DNA of 64,000 bases from Lutimaribacter pacificus (GTDB lineage: Bacteria > Pseudomonadota > Alphaproteobacteria > Rhodobacterales > Rhodobacteraceae), in NCBI RefSeq assembly GCF_900142185.1, contig NZ_FQZZ01000003.1, positions 1 to 64,000 of the forward strand. Reading direction: 5' to 3'. Under the pieces are notes generated by a model. It worked only from the letters and a program-made list of their open reading frames with translations, searched no databases and was not told where the DNA came from. This document shows, piece after piece, positions 34,883 through 43,645 of this stretch. The translations under genes were made by a program, and so were the position numbers. Position 1 is the first letter of the stretch. Each line of letters opens with the position of its first letter.

Positions 34883-36301
34883 TCAGAAGTTGCGGGCCCC
34901 ATAGGCGCTCAACGCCCGCTTGCGCCCCTCGTCAAGCGCGATGACCGGGGCCGGGTAGCCATCCGCCGCCGACAGGCCCCAGCGGCGCGGGATCGCGTCG
35001 AAATAGGACAGGGCGGTATCGGGCGGTGTGCACTGCCCCTCGGCGATCCAGCGGCGCAGGTAGCGGCGGTCGGGGTCGAACTTGTCGAGCTGCGTATCGG
35101 GATTGAACACACGGAAATAGGGCGTCGCGTCGGGCCCCGACCCCGCCGACCACTGCCAGCCCATCGCGTTGCTGGCCGGGTCCCAGTCGATCAGGCAATC
35201 CCCGAACCAGTGCAGGCCGATCCTCCAGTGGGTCAGCAGGTGTTTCGTCAGGAAACTGGCAACGATCATCCGCCCGCGATTGTGCATCCGGCCGGTCACG
35301 TACATCTCGCGCATGGCGGCATCGACCATCCCGATCCCCGTGCGACCCTGTTTCCAGCGCATCACCGCCCCCGTCTCTCGTTCGTTCCAGGGAAAGGCGT
35401 CCCATTCCTCGCGCCAGTTGCCGTGCAGGATGCGGGGCGTGTGATACATCAGGTGATAGGCGAATTCGCGCCAGACCAGTTCTTTCAGAAAGGTCTCGGC
35501 CCCCGCCTTGCCCTCTTCGCGGGCGCGCAGGCCGGCGTGCCAGCACTGGTGCGGGCTGATCTCGCCCAGCGACAGGTTTTCCGACAGGCGGGATGTGCCG
35601 TCCTCGGCCATGACATCACGCATCCGGCCGTAATCGGCCACCTTATGCGCCATGAAGGCCCCCAGCCGCGATTGTGCGGCGCTTTCGCCAAGCTGCACAT
35701 GGGGGCGCACCACATCGGCACCGCGCCGCATCGCCGCGCCCATCCGCCAGTCGCCCGCATCGTCCGAAACCGGCCAGCGATCGGGCGCCGGGATTCGGGA
35801 GGGTGCGGGCAAGGGCGGCGCGACCTCGCGGCGCTTTACCGCGTTCCAGAAGGGAGTGAAGACCTTGTAGGCCCCGCCCTGCCCGGTCTCCACCGTCCAT
35901 GGCTCGAACAACAGATGCCCGCCGAAACTGCGCGCGTCGATCCCGTCCCCTTTCAGCGCGGCCTTGACCGCCTTGTCGCGCGCCATCGCATCCGGGTCGT
36001 AAAGCCGCGTCCAGAGCACCCGGCGCGCGCCGGTTTCACGAACCAGGTCGCGCAACACCTGCAACGCTTCGCCCCGGCGCAGGATCAACCGGCTGCCTTT
36101 GCCTTCCAGGGCCCGCGCGAAATACTCCAACCCCAGCCCCAGCCGCCATTTCGGCGCCGCCCCCAGCCCCGCCACCGGATCGTCATGGATGAAAACCGGG
36201 ATCACCGGCCCACCGGATTTGCACGCGGCGGTCAGGGCGGGATGGTCGCCCAGCCGCAGATCGCGGCGGAGCCATAGTATCGTGGGGGCGATATCCGACA
36301 A
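34883..36301 (-). CDS. phrB: Deoxyribodipyrimidine photolyase (CPD class I)
   Basis: A 472-aa FAD enzyme repairing UV dimers with blue light. N-terminal antenna domain starts LWLRRDLRLGDHPAL. FAD-binding parts are visible: TSRLSENLSLGEISPHQCWH (about 236-255), FLKELVWREFAYHLMYH, GRTGIGMVDAAMREMYVTG (about 322-340), MHNRGRMIVASFLTKHLL and IDWDPASNAMGWQWSAGSGPDA. Trp residues of the electron chain (WREFAYH, W in LLTHW) are present. It is separated from cfa by about 80 nt and probably transcribed separately. Confidence 0.95.
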   Translation of the reverse strand: MSDIAPTILWLRRDLRLGDHPALTAACKSGGPVIPVFIHDDPVAGLGAAPKWRLGLGLEYFARALEGKGSRLILRRGEALQVLRDLVRETGARRVLWTRLYDPDAMARDKAVKAALKGDGIDARSFGGHLLFEPWTVETGQGGAYKVFTPFWNAVKRREVAPPLPAPSRIPAPDRWPVSDDAGDWRMGAAMRRGADVVRPHVQLGESAAQSRLGAFMAHKVADYGRMRDVMAEDGTSRLSENLSLGEISPHQCWHAGLRAREEGKAGAETFLKELVWREFAYHLMYHTPRILHGNWREEWDAFPWNERETGAVMRWKQGRTGIGMVDAAMREMYVTGRMHNRGRMIVASFLTKHLLTHWRIGLHWFGDCLIDWDPASNAMGWQWSAGSGPDATPYFRVFNPDTQLDKFDPDRRYLRRWIAEGQCTPPDTALSYFDAIPRRWGLSAADGYPAPVIALDEGRKRALSAYGARNF

Positions 36302-36349
36302 CAGGCTGCTCCGATTTTATCAGGAATACGCGCCAGGCCTGCGACCGGA

Positions 36350-37570
36350 TTAAAGAATCTCGTCCAGAGCCCCGATAAGTTTCTGCACCTCGTCAGGATG
36401 GGTGTAATGCACGAAGCTCAGCCGCAGCACGCCTTGCGCGGGGTCCACGCCCATGCCCTCCAGCGCGCGCACGGCATAGAAATCCCCGCCCCCCGCCATG
36501 ATCCCGCGATCCGCCAGCGCGGCGGCCAGCGGCGCGGCGGGGCGGCGGGCATCGACCGCGACGGTCGGCGCACGATCCCCGGCCCGGCCGGGGCCAAGCA
36601 GCCGGACCGAGTTCCTGGCCTTCAGGTAGTCCAGCAAGGGCTGCAACAGCCGCACCTCGTGCCCGCGCATCAGGTCATGCACCCCCGCCCCGCGCGCCGC
36701 CGCATCGCCGGTGATCCCGTGATGGCCGGCCAGCGCATCGAAGTAATCCGCGATCCCGGCACTGGCCGCCACCTGCGCATGGTCCGGCCCCGCCGGCGTG
36801 AAGCGTTTGTAAAGCGTGCCGGCGTTGAAATAATGCGCCTGGTTCGGCAATTGCTCGCCCAGCGCGCGGCGGATCACCATGATCCCCTGATGCGGGCCAT
36901 AGGTCTTGTAGGCCGAGAACAGGTAGATATCCGGCCCCATCAGCCCGACATTCGGCAGCCCGTGCGGGGCATAGCTTACGCCATCGACACAGACGAAGGC
37001 GCCCGCCGCATGGGCCATGGCGGTGATCTCGACCACCGGGTTGACCTGCCCCACCACGTTGGAACAATGCGGGAAACAGACCAGCCGCACCTTTTCGTCC
37101 AGCAGGTCGGCCAGGTCGTCGGGGTCCAGCGCGCCGGTCTCGGGGTCGATGCGCCATTCGCGGATCTCGATCCCCGCCTCGGCCAGCCGCCGCCACGGGC
37201 CGGTATTGGCCTCGTGGTCCTGGTTCGTGACCACGATCGCCTCGCCCGGCTGCATCCACTGGCGGAACGCCTGCGCCAGCACATAGGTGTTCTGCGTGGT
37301 CGATGGCCCGAAGCTCAGCTCGTCGCTGTCCACCCCCATCAGCGCGGCCAGCCGGGCGCGTGCCTCGTCCATCTCCTCGCCGGCAAGGCGGCTGGCCTCG
37401 TAAGGGCCATAGGGCTGCACCTTGCGGCTGCGGTAGAACCGCGTCAGCCGCTCGATCACCGGCCCGCAGGTATAAGAGCCGCCCGCATTCTCGAAAAACG
37501 CCTGGCCCTGCAGCGACGGCTCCGCGAAAGCCGGAAACTGCGCGCGCACGAAGTCGATATCCAGATCCAT
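36350..37570 (-). CDS. Class V aminotransferase / cysteine desulfurase-like protein
   Basis: A 406-aa PLP enzyme. It begins DLDIDFVRAQFPAF (SufS/Csd-like), with FENAGGSYTCGPVIERL, DELSFGPSTTQNTYVLAQAF, TNQDHEANTGPWRRL, and the PLP Lys in LFSAYKTYGPHQGIM (about K230). The C-terminus SFVHYTHPDEVQKLIGAL is typical. The catalytic Cys loop of SufS-type desulfurases is not clear, so it may be an isopenicillin-epimerase-like or other member rather than an Fe-S supplier. Start ATG 37570 behind GGGGGTG; an upstream ATG exists at 37600. Confidence 0.82.
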   Translation of the reverse strand: MDLDIDFVRAQFPAFAEPSLQGQAFFENAGGSYTCGPVIERLTRFYRSRKVQPYGPYEASRLAGEEMDEARARLAALMGVDSDELSFGPSTTQNTYVLAQAFRQWMQPGEAIVVTNQDHEANTGPWRRLAEAGIEIREWRIDPETGALDPDDLADLLDEKVRLVCFPHCSNVVGQVNPVVEITAMAHAAGAFVCVDGVSYAPHGLPNVGLMGPDIYLFSAYKTYGPHQGIMVIRRALGEQLPNQAHYFNAGTLYKRFTPAGPDHAQVAASAGIADYFDALAGHHGITGDAAARGAGVHDLMRGHEVRLLQPLLDYLKARNSVRLLGPGRAGDRAPTVAVDARRPAAPLAAALADRGIMAGGGDFYAVRALEGMGVDPAQGVLRLSFVHYTHPDEVQKLIGALDEIL

Positions 37571-37648
37571 GATCACACCCCCTGATGGTCTTGCGCCCAC
37601 TCAAGGGGAAACCGCGCGCGGGTGCAATCCCCGCCGTCGCGGCAAAGG

Positions 37649-37676
37649 AAAAGGCCCCGCGCGAACGGGGCCTTTT
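37649..37676 (-). terminator. Terminator after the betaine transporter
   Basis: AAAAGGCCCCG / CGGGGCCTTTT arms (11 bp) with a short loop and T-runs in both directions. It lies just past the minus-strand BCCT stop. Confidence 0.75.
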
Positions 37677-37696
37677 GCATCGTGTCTTGCGGGCGC

Positions 37697-39337
37697 TCAG
37701 CTTGCGCGGCGCTCGGCCAACAGGCCCTTCCAGATTGCCCAGCACATCACCAGCAGAACCAGCGTAAAGGGCAGCCCGGTCGAGATCACCATGGATTGCA
37801 GCGAACTCAACCCGCCGGCCGACAGCAGCAGCACGATGGCCACGGCGCCTTCGAAGATGCACCAGAACACCCGCTGCGGCACCGGCGCGTCGACCTTGCC
37901 GCCCGCCGTGATCGTGTCGATCACCAGCGACCCCGAGTCCGACGAGGTGACGAAGAACACGATCACCAGCACGATCCCGATCAGCGAGGTGATCTGCGTC
38001 AGCGGCAACTGGTCCAGCATCTTGAACAGCTTGAGTTCCAGCGGGGCCTCCTGCGCGGCGGTATAGCCGTCCTGGATCACCTGCTGGATCGCCACGCCGC
38101 CAAAGACGCTCATCCACAACACGCAGACAAGGCTGGGGATCAGCAGCACGCAGATGATGAATTCGCGCACCGTGCGGCCACGGCTGACGCGGGCGATGAA
38201 CATGCCGACGAAGGGTGACCAGCTGATCCACCAGGCCCAGTAGAACGAGGTCCAGCCCTGGCTGAAGTTCACGTCCTCACGCCCGACGGGGTTCGACAGG
38301 GCGGGCAGGTATTGCAGATAGGCGCCCAGGTAATCGACGAACCCGGTCAGGATCGCGACGGTCGGCCCCGCGAACAGCACGAACAGCAGCAGCAGCGCCG
38401 CCAGCCCCATGTTGATTTCCGACAGCACCTTCACACCGCCATCGAGGCCACGCACCACCGAGATCAGCGCAATGGCCGTGATGGCCGAGATCAGGATCAC
38501 CTCGGTCGTCGGGCCGACGGGGATGCCGAACAGCTCGTTCAGGCCGGCATTCGCCTGTGTTGCGCCAAAGCCCAGCGAGGTGGCCAGGCCGAACAGCGTG
38601 GCGAACACCGCGAGGATGTCGATGACATGGCCGACCCAGCCCCAGACGGCATCGCCGAAGATCGGGTAAAAGGCCGAGCGGATCGTCAGCGGCAGACCCT
38701 TGTTATAGCTGAACAGCGCCAGCGCCAGCGCCACCACCGCGTAGATCGCCCAGGGGTGCAGCCCCCAGTGAAAGATCGTGGCGGCAAAGGCCAGCCGCAC
38801 GGCCTCATGCTCGTTGCCGGCCGCCCCGCCCAGAGGCGCCCAGTCGGTGCGCGCGCCGTTCTCGGCCGCCGTGCCGCCGATCGACGAGGCGAAGTGACTC
38901 ATCGGTTCGGACACGCCATAGAACATCAGCCCGATGCCCATGCCGGCAGCGAACAGCATCGCGAACCAGCCGATATAGCTGTAATCGGGCGTCGCGTCCG
39001 CGCCGCCCAGCCGCACGCTGCCCACCGGCAGCACGATCAGCAGCAGGCAGAACAGCACGAAGATGTTGGCCGCGCCGAGGAAGAACCAGTCGAACCCCTT
39101 GGTCACCGCCGAGAACATCCAGCTGAACGCCGCCCCCGCCTGTTCCGGCAGCGCCAGCGTGTAGAACACGAAGGCAATGATGACGAGCCCCGAGACCAGG
39201 AAGACGGGGTTGTGGATATCCAGGCCGAACGGCCCGATCTGCGTTTCGATATTGTCCTGACCGATCTCGTAATCGGTCTCGATGATATCCGCGATGCCTT
39301 CCGGCTCGGGGATACCCTGGTTTGAACTATCACTCAT
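37697..39337 (-). CDS. BCCT-family glycine betaine/choline transporter
   Basis: A 546-aa transporter with about twelve helices for uptake of quaternary ammonium osmolytes, driven by Na+ or H+. Family marks: AAGMGIGLMFYGVSEPMSHF (about 131-150), IFHWGLHPWAIYAVVAL, and the signature WTSFYWAWWISWSPFVGMFI ARVSRGRTVREFI (about 365-397), whose aromatic residues line the substrate site. The acidic N-terminus (40 residues) and short C-terminus suggest osmotic regulation differs from BetP. It is followed on the chromosome by a UspA gene 37 nt upstream on the same strand, likely the same transcript. Confidence 0.93.
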   Translation of the reverse strand: MSDSSNQGIPEPEGIADIIETDYEIGQDNIETQIGPFGLDIHNPVFLVSGLVIIAFVFYTLALPEQAGAAFSWMFSAVTKGFDWFFLGAANIFVLFCLLLIVLPVGSVRLGGADATPDYSYIGWFAMLFAAGMGIGLMFYGVSEPMSHFASSIGGTAAENGARTDWAPLGGAAGNEHEAVRLAFAATIFHWGLHPWAIYAVVALALALFSYNKGLPLTIRSAFYPIFGDAVWGWVGHVIDILAVFATLFGLATSLGFGATQANAGLNELFGIPVGPTTEVILISAITAIALISVVRGLDGGVKVLSEINMGLAALLLLFVLFAGPTVAILTGFVDYLGAYLQYLPALSNPVGREDVNFSQGWTSFYWAWWISWSPFVGMFIARVSRGRTVREFIICVLLIPSLVCVLWMSVFGGVAIQQVIQDGYTAAQEAPLELKLFKMLDQLPLTQITSLIGIVLVIVFFVTSSDSGSLVIDTITAGGKVDAPVPQRVFWCIFEGAVAIVLLLSAGGLSSLQSMVISTGLPFTLVLLVMCWAIWKGLLAERRAS

Positions 39338-39374
39338 GGTTTGCGTTCCCTCGAATGTCTGTTGGGACGCGCGC

Positions 39375-39791
39375 TCATCCGCGCACGACCATCACGCTGA
39401 CCTTGGCATGGGCGGCGACCTTGCCGCCGTTGGACGGCCAGATATATTCCGCCAGGCCCGGGATATGGCTGGCCATGACCACCAGGTCCGACCCGGTCGC
39501 GTCGATGGCGCGCAGCAGGCAGTCGTCCATGTCCGAGGTGGGATCGTGGCTCAGTTCCATATGCGCAGAGGCCGCGATGCCGCGGGCCTGACCCTCGGCC
39601 GTGGCAAAGGCGGTCAGCTTTTCGCTGTATTCCGCAGGGTTGTGGCCAAGGCTGCCCGGCGTCTCGGCCGTGACACCGACATAGACCAGCGGCACATCGT
39701 ACAGCCGGGCCAGGTCGGCCCCGCATTGCAATGCGCGTGTCTGCTTGTCCTTATGCGCCAAATCTATCGGCACCATGATGCGTTTGAACAC
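39375..39791 (-). CDS. Universal stress protein (UspA family), probably non-ATP-binding
   Basis: A 138-aa single Usp domain beginning VFKRIMVPIDLAHKDK and ending AAHAKVSVMVVRG. The usual Gx2Gx9G(S/T) nucleotide loop reads IPGLAEYIWPSNGGK, which lacks the normal spacing, so ATP binding is doubtful. GTG 39791 is chosen because AAGGAGG lies 8 nt upstream; a later in-frame ATG (codon 6) is possible. It lies directly upstream of the BCCT gene, resembling the TeaD/TRAP and Usp/transporter pairings where the Usp protein tunes osmolyte uptake. Confidence 0.87.
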   Translation of the reverse strand: MFKRIMVPIDLAHKDKQTRALQCGADLARLYDVPLVYVGVTAETPGSLGHNPAEYSEKLTAFATAEGQARGIAASAHMELSHDPTSDMDDCLLRAIDATGSDLVVMASHIPGLAEYIWPSNGGKVAAHAKVSVMVVRG

Positions 39792-40020
39792 AGGTGTTCC
39801 CTCCTTCCACGCGCGATTATCCGGGGGGATGGCCATAACGTCGGGCCAACCGTCCCGCGCGTCTGTTGTTTTCGTGTCCAAGGGGGCGCCGCGGCGTCTC
39901 CGGGGCGCGTCCTCCTGTCGCAAGGGTAACGCGCATTCCGCCCCGAGTGCAAATCGACGCGGCGCTTCCGCGACGGAAAGCGACATTTCTCCTGCATTCC
40001 AAATGCCGAATATCTCAGGG

Positions 40021-40043
40021 AAAACCGGGGCCAGCGGCCCCGG
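40021..40043 (-). terminator. Terminator after acuI
   Basis: Minus strand: CCGGGGCC-gct-GGCCCCGG followed by TTTT, just past the acuI stop. Confidence 0.75.
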
Positions 40044-40053
40044 CGCGGCGCGG

Positions 40054-41046
40054 TCAGGCGTTCACGTCGACGACCACCCGGCCCTTGACCTGCCCCTTCA
40101 GGATGTCGGCGCCCAGTTGCGGCAGGTCCGACAGGGTCGCGGGCTGCACCATCGCCTCCAGCTTGTCCAGCGGCAGGTCGCGGGCGATCCGCTCCCAGGC
40201 GCGCAGGCGGTTGGCAAAGGGCTGCATCACGCTGTCGATGCCCAGCAGGTTGACGCCGCGCAGGATAAAGGGCGTGATCAGCGCCCCCTCGATCGCCGCG
40301 CCGCCGGCAAGACCCACGGCGGCGACGGAGCCGCCGTATTTCACCTGCTTGAGGACACGGCCCAGCATCGCCCCCGCCACCGCGTCGATGCAGCCCGCCC
40401 ACATCTCGGACTCCAGCGGCTTGCGCGTGACCTCGGTCAGTTCCTCGCGCGCGACGATCCGGCTGGCGCCAAGATCGCGCAGGTAGGGGCCCTGCTCGGG
40501 CCGGCCGGTCACGGCGGCCACCTCGTGGCCGAGGCTGGCCAGCAGCGCCACCGCCACCGACCCGACCCCGCCCGCGGCCCCGGTCACCAGCACAGGGCCA
40601 TGGCCCGGCGCAAGCCCGTGATCCTCCAGCGCCATCACCGACAGCATCGAAGTCAGCCCGGCGGTGCCCACCGCCATCGCCTGCCGCGTATCCAGCCCCT
40701 CGGGCAGCGGCACCAGCCAGTCGGCCCGCACCCGCGCCTTTTGCGCATATCCGCCCCAATGCGCCTCACCGACGCGCCAGCCGGTCAGCACGACCTTGTC
40801 GCCGGGCCTGTAACGCGCGTCCGAGGAATCCTCGACCGTGCCGGCGAAATCTATGCCCGGCACATGCGGATAATGCCGCACCAGCCCGCCGCCCGGTCCG
40901 ATGCACAGCCCGTCCTTGTAATTCACCGTGGAATATTCCACCGCCACCGTCACCTCGGCGCCGGGCAGGTCCTCCAGCTCCAGCTGCCTGACCCCGGCAT
41001 GGGTCTTGCCGTCCTCGTCCTTGTCCACGACCAGCGCGTTGAACAT
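40054..41046 (-). CDS. acuI: Acryloyl-CoA reductase (NADPH), AcuI type
   Basis: A 330-aa zinc-independent medium-chain reductase converting acryloyl-CoA to propionyl-CoA, a detoxifying step of DMSP and 3-hydroxypropionate metabolism. Marks: STVNYKDGLCIGPGGGLVRH, PHVPGIDFAGTVEDSS (about 61-76), GWRVGEAHWGGYAQKARV, nucleotide loop VTGAAGGVGSVAVALLASLG (about 153-172), and LLGIDSVMQPFANRLRAWER near 275. The HWGGYA and GIDSVM motifs separate AcuI/YhdH from other quinone oxidoreductases. Monocistronic with its own terminator. Confidence 0.92.
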   Translation of the reverse strand: MFNALVVDKDEDGKTHAGVRQLELEDLPGAEVTVAVEYSTVNYKDGLCIGPGGGLVRHYPHVPGIDFAGTVEDSSDARYRPGDKVVLTGWRVGEAHWGGYAQKARVRADWLVPLPEGLDTRQAMAVGTAGLTSMLSVMALEDHGLAPGHGPVLVTGAAGGVGSVAVALLASLGHEVAAVTGRPEQGPYLRDLGASRIVAREELTEVTRKPLESEMWAGCIDAVAGAMLGRVLKQVKYGGSVAAVGLAGGAAIEGALITPFILRGVNLLGIDSVMQPFANRLRAWERIARDLPLDKLEAMVQPATLSDLPQLGADILKGQVKGRVVVDVNA

Positions 41047-41150
41047 CTCTCGCCTCCTTCTTTTCCGCGCGGGGCCCCGCGCCCGTTTTCATCGTTCCGG
41101 CAATACTCCGGGGGTGAGGCCGCAGGCCGAGGGGGCAGCGCCCCCTTCCC

Positions 41151-41654
41151 CTACGCCTCGGGCATCAGGAACAGGTCGGACACCGGGGCCGCGACACCGG
41201 CGGCGGTCAGCATCGCGTGGATCTGGCCGCGGTGATGGGTCTGGTGGTTGAACATGTGCATCACGATCTCGCCCACGGGCCGCTCCATCTCGCGCCCGGC
41301 GGCGCCGGAATACCAGCGCATCCGCCCGGCCAGGTCGACCGCGTGCAACCCTTCGGCCCAGAGCGCGATGCGCCCGTCCAGCCGGAAGCGTTCCGCGCTC
41401 CACGTGGCATGGGTGGGATGCAGCGCGGGGCTGTCGGGCAGGCCCTGTTCCGGCGCGGACCCGACGCCGAACCGCGCCATCCACATCCGGTCGCCCCAGA
41501 GCAGGTGGTTGGCGGTGCCCAGGATCGAGCCCCAGAATCCCGCCCTGTCGGCCACCAGCGCCGCGTGGTCCAGCGCGCCCATCGCCTGGTCGAGCTGCCG
41601 GTTCTGCCAGGCGTTGTAGGCGGCCATGCGGCGCGCGTAATCCGGTGTGATCAT
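41151..41654 (-). CDS. DinB-family putative metal-dependent protein
   Basis: A 167-aa four-helix protein. The three metal-ligand His positions of DinB proteins are visible: H in GTANHLLWGDRMW (about 51), and the pair in MFNHQTHHRGQIHAML (about 136-145). The RMAAYNAWQNRQL start is characteristic. The family includes thiol S-transferases and many damage-inducible members with unknown substrates. Start ATG 41654. It is followed by a GC-rich hairpin before acuI. Confidence 0.88.
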   Translation of the reverse strand: MITPDYARRMAAYNAWQNRQLDQAMGALDHAALVADRAGFWGSILGTANHLLWGDRMWMARFGVGSAPEQGLPDSPALHPTHATWSAERFRLDGRIALWAEGLHAVDLAGRMRWYSGAAGREMERPVGEIVMHMFNHQTHHRGQIHAMLTAAGVAAPVSDLFLMPEA

Positions 41655-41750
41655 CGCCCCTCCGTTCCCGCGGCATCGGGCAACCCCCCGAAATCCCACG
41701 TCTTTGCACGCCCCAGTGTCCAAGCGCGGGCGGCAAAGATCAATCCCCCC

Positions 41751-41779
41751 TTTTCAACGCCCGAAACGGCGCCTATATT
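41751..41779 (+). promoter_or_regulatory. Sigma-70-type promoter of the tmRNA gene
   Basis: TTTTCA (41751-41756), 17 nt, TATATT (41774-41779). Good spacing and a strong -10, placed just before the tmRNA acceptor piece. Confidence 0.55.
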
Positions 41780-41789
41780 CATCCTGTCC

Positions 41790-42096
41790 TTCGGGACTAT
41801 GGGCATAAACGCGCTCGTAATAAGCGGATCGGACCCGGGGGCGGTACCCGGCGGCTCCACCATATACCCGGTCGTTGGCGGGTCTTGGGGCCGAAACAGG
41901 ATCGACGAACGTGTAAAGGTGTGGCTTTGTCCCGGTGAGATACCACCGTTATCGGTTCACATTGCATAATTGCCAACGACAATCGTGCTCCGGTTGCAGT
42001 TGCTGCGTAAGCAGTAACAAGACCGAAATCTAAGCCCTTGCGCCTAGCCGCGTAAGGCGGGGTTCGCAGGCACCTGGCAACAGAAGCCTGCACTTT
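41790..42096 (+). ncRNA. ssrA: Two-piece (permuted) tmRNA
   Basis: The gene has the alphaproteobacterial circularly permuted order. The acceptor piece comes first (GCGGACC...GGTACCCGGCGGCTCC and ACCA ending at 41862), then a short intervening loop (41863-41886). The coding piece follows, starting GGGGCCGAAACAGGATCGAC at 41887. GGGGCCG pairs with CGGCTCC to form the tRNA-like acceptor stem. The tag reading frame 41972-42010 gives ANDNRAPVAVAA-stop, with the usual C-terminal AVAA degradation signal. A GCAGGC/GCCTGC hairpin at 42066-42091 closes the 3' side. tmRNA rescues stalled ribosomes and tags the peptide for proteolysis. Outer borders are approximate. Confidence 0.93.
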
Positions 42097-42219
42097 CCCC
42101 CCATATCCGGTCGAATCGATCGAGGGCGCCCCATCGGCACGCCCCCGCCGTGGCGCCCGTGGCGGATGGCGGATGCCTCCGGCGGGAGTATTTCGGGAAC
42201 GATGAAGCCCTTGCCGCGC

Positions 42220-42247
42220 AAACGGGCCGCCCGCGCGGGACGGCCCG
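42220..42247 (-). terminator. Terminator after the TRAP operon
   Basis: Minus strand CGGGCCG...CGGCCCG arms around a CCCGCGCGGG core, followed by TTT, 20 nt past the dctM stop. Confidence 0.5.
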
Positions 42248-42265
42248 CTACCCGTGGCGGGGCGG

Positions 42266-43642
42266 CTATTTCGTGATGATCTCGGGGCCCATGAAGGTGG
42301 TCGGCAGCCATGTGGACAGCACCGGGATATAGGTCACCATGATCAGGAAGACGAACAGCACTGCCAGGAAGGGCAGCGCCGCGCGCACGACCCGCATCAT
42401 CGGCATCCCCGCCACGCCCGAGGTCACGAAGAGGTTGAGCCCCACCGGCGGCGTGATCATCCCGATCTCCATGTTCACCACCATGATGATCCCCAGGTGG
42501 ATCGGGTCGATCCCCAGCTCGATGGCGATGGGAAAGACCAGCGGCGCCACGATCACGATCAGCCCCGAGGGTTCCATGAACTGCCCGCCGATCAGCAGGA
42601 TCACGTTCACGATCACCAGGAACATCACCGGGCCGAAACCCGCGTCCAGCATCGCCGCGGCGATGGATTGCGGGATCTGTTCGTCGGTCAGCACGTGTTT
42701 GAGGATCAGCGCGTTGGCGATGATGAACATCAGCGTGACCGTCAGCTTGCCCGCCTCGAACAGCGTGTCGCGCGTGTCGCGGTGGACAAAGGCGCTCAGC
42801 AGCGCGATGGGTTTCTGCAGCAGGTTGAGGTTGCGCTCACCCTCGGGCCGCGACAGCGGGCCCATGTCGCGGTAGACGAAGCTCGAGATCAGGAAGGCAT
42901 AGACCGCCGCCACCGCCGCGGCCTCGGTGGGGGTGAAGATGCCGCCATAGATGCCGCCCAGGATGATGACGATCAGGAACAGGCCCCAGCCCGCCTCGAT
43001 GCCGGAATCGACCACCTCGCCCCAGCCGCGCCACTCGCCCCTGGGCAGGTCGCGCATCTTTGCGATGACATAGATCGTCAGCATCAGCATGGTGCCGGCC
43101 AGCAGGCCCGGGATCACCCCGGCCAGGAACATCCGCCCCACCGACACGTCGGTTGCGCTGGCATAGACCACCATCACGATGGACGGCGGGATCAGGATGC
43201 CCAGCGTGCCCGCGTTGGCGATGACGCCCGCGGCGAAATCCCTGGAATAGCCGACCTGCCGCATCCCCGCGATCACGATCGAGCCGATGGCCACCACCGT
43301 CGCCGGGGACGAGCCCGACAGCGCGGCGAACAACATGCAGGCGAACACCCCCGCGATGGCCAGCCCGCCGGGGAAATGCCCCACGATGGCGATGGAGAAC
43401 CGGATGATCCGCCGCGCCACCCCGCCCGTGGACATGAAGGACGAGGCGAGAACGAAGAACGGGATGGCCAGCAGCGTGTAATGCCCCGCCATCGCCTGGA
43501 AAAAGCTTTGTGCGATCGAGGCGAGCGAGGTGTCGCTGAGCACCAGCAGGAAGACGGTCGAGGAAAACCCGAGCGCAACGGCGATCGGCACGCCGATCAG
43601 CATCAGCCCCACGACCATGGTAAAGAGAATGACGACTTCCAC
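42266..43642 (-). CDS. dctM: TRAP transporter large membrane subunit (DctM type)
   Basis: A 458-aa protein with about twelve to thirteen helices, the ion-coupled channel of a TRAP transporter. Typical segments: LLAIPFFVLASSFMSTGGVA, ALSGSSPATVVAIGSIVIAG (about 108-127), GTLGILIPPSIVMVVYASAT, and GMITPPVGLNLFVTSGVAGM near 405. It lies 3 nt after dctQ and is the last gene of dctPQM. Confidence 0.95.
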   Translation of the reverse strand: MEVVILFTMVVGLMLIGVPIAVALGFSSTVFLLVLSDTSLASIAQSFFQAMAGHYTLLAIPFFVLASSFMSTGGVARRIIRFSIAIVGHFPGGLAIAGVFACMLFAALSGSSPATVVAIGSIVIAGMRQVGYSRDFAAGVIANAGTLGILIPPSIVMVVYASATDVSVGRMFLAGVIPGLLAGTMLMLTIYVIAKMRDLPRGEWRGWGEVVDSGIEAGWGLFLIVIILGGIYGGIFTPTEAAAVAAVYAFLISSFVYRDMGPLSRPEGERNLNLLQKPIALLSAFVHRDTRDTLFEAGKLTVTLMFIIANALILKHVLTDEQIPQSIAAAMLDAGFGPVMFLVIVNVILLIGGQFMEPSGLIVIVAPLVFPIAIELGIDPIHLGIIMVVNMEIGMITPPVGLNLFVTSGVAGMPMMRVVRAALPFLAVLFVFLIMVTYIPVLSTWLPTTFMGPEIITK

Positions 43643-43645
43643 GGA

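Noticed and set aside
33554-36277. Plus-strand open frame of about 900 codons opposite cfa and phrB
   Set aside because: Shadow of two recognised minus-strand enzymes.
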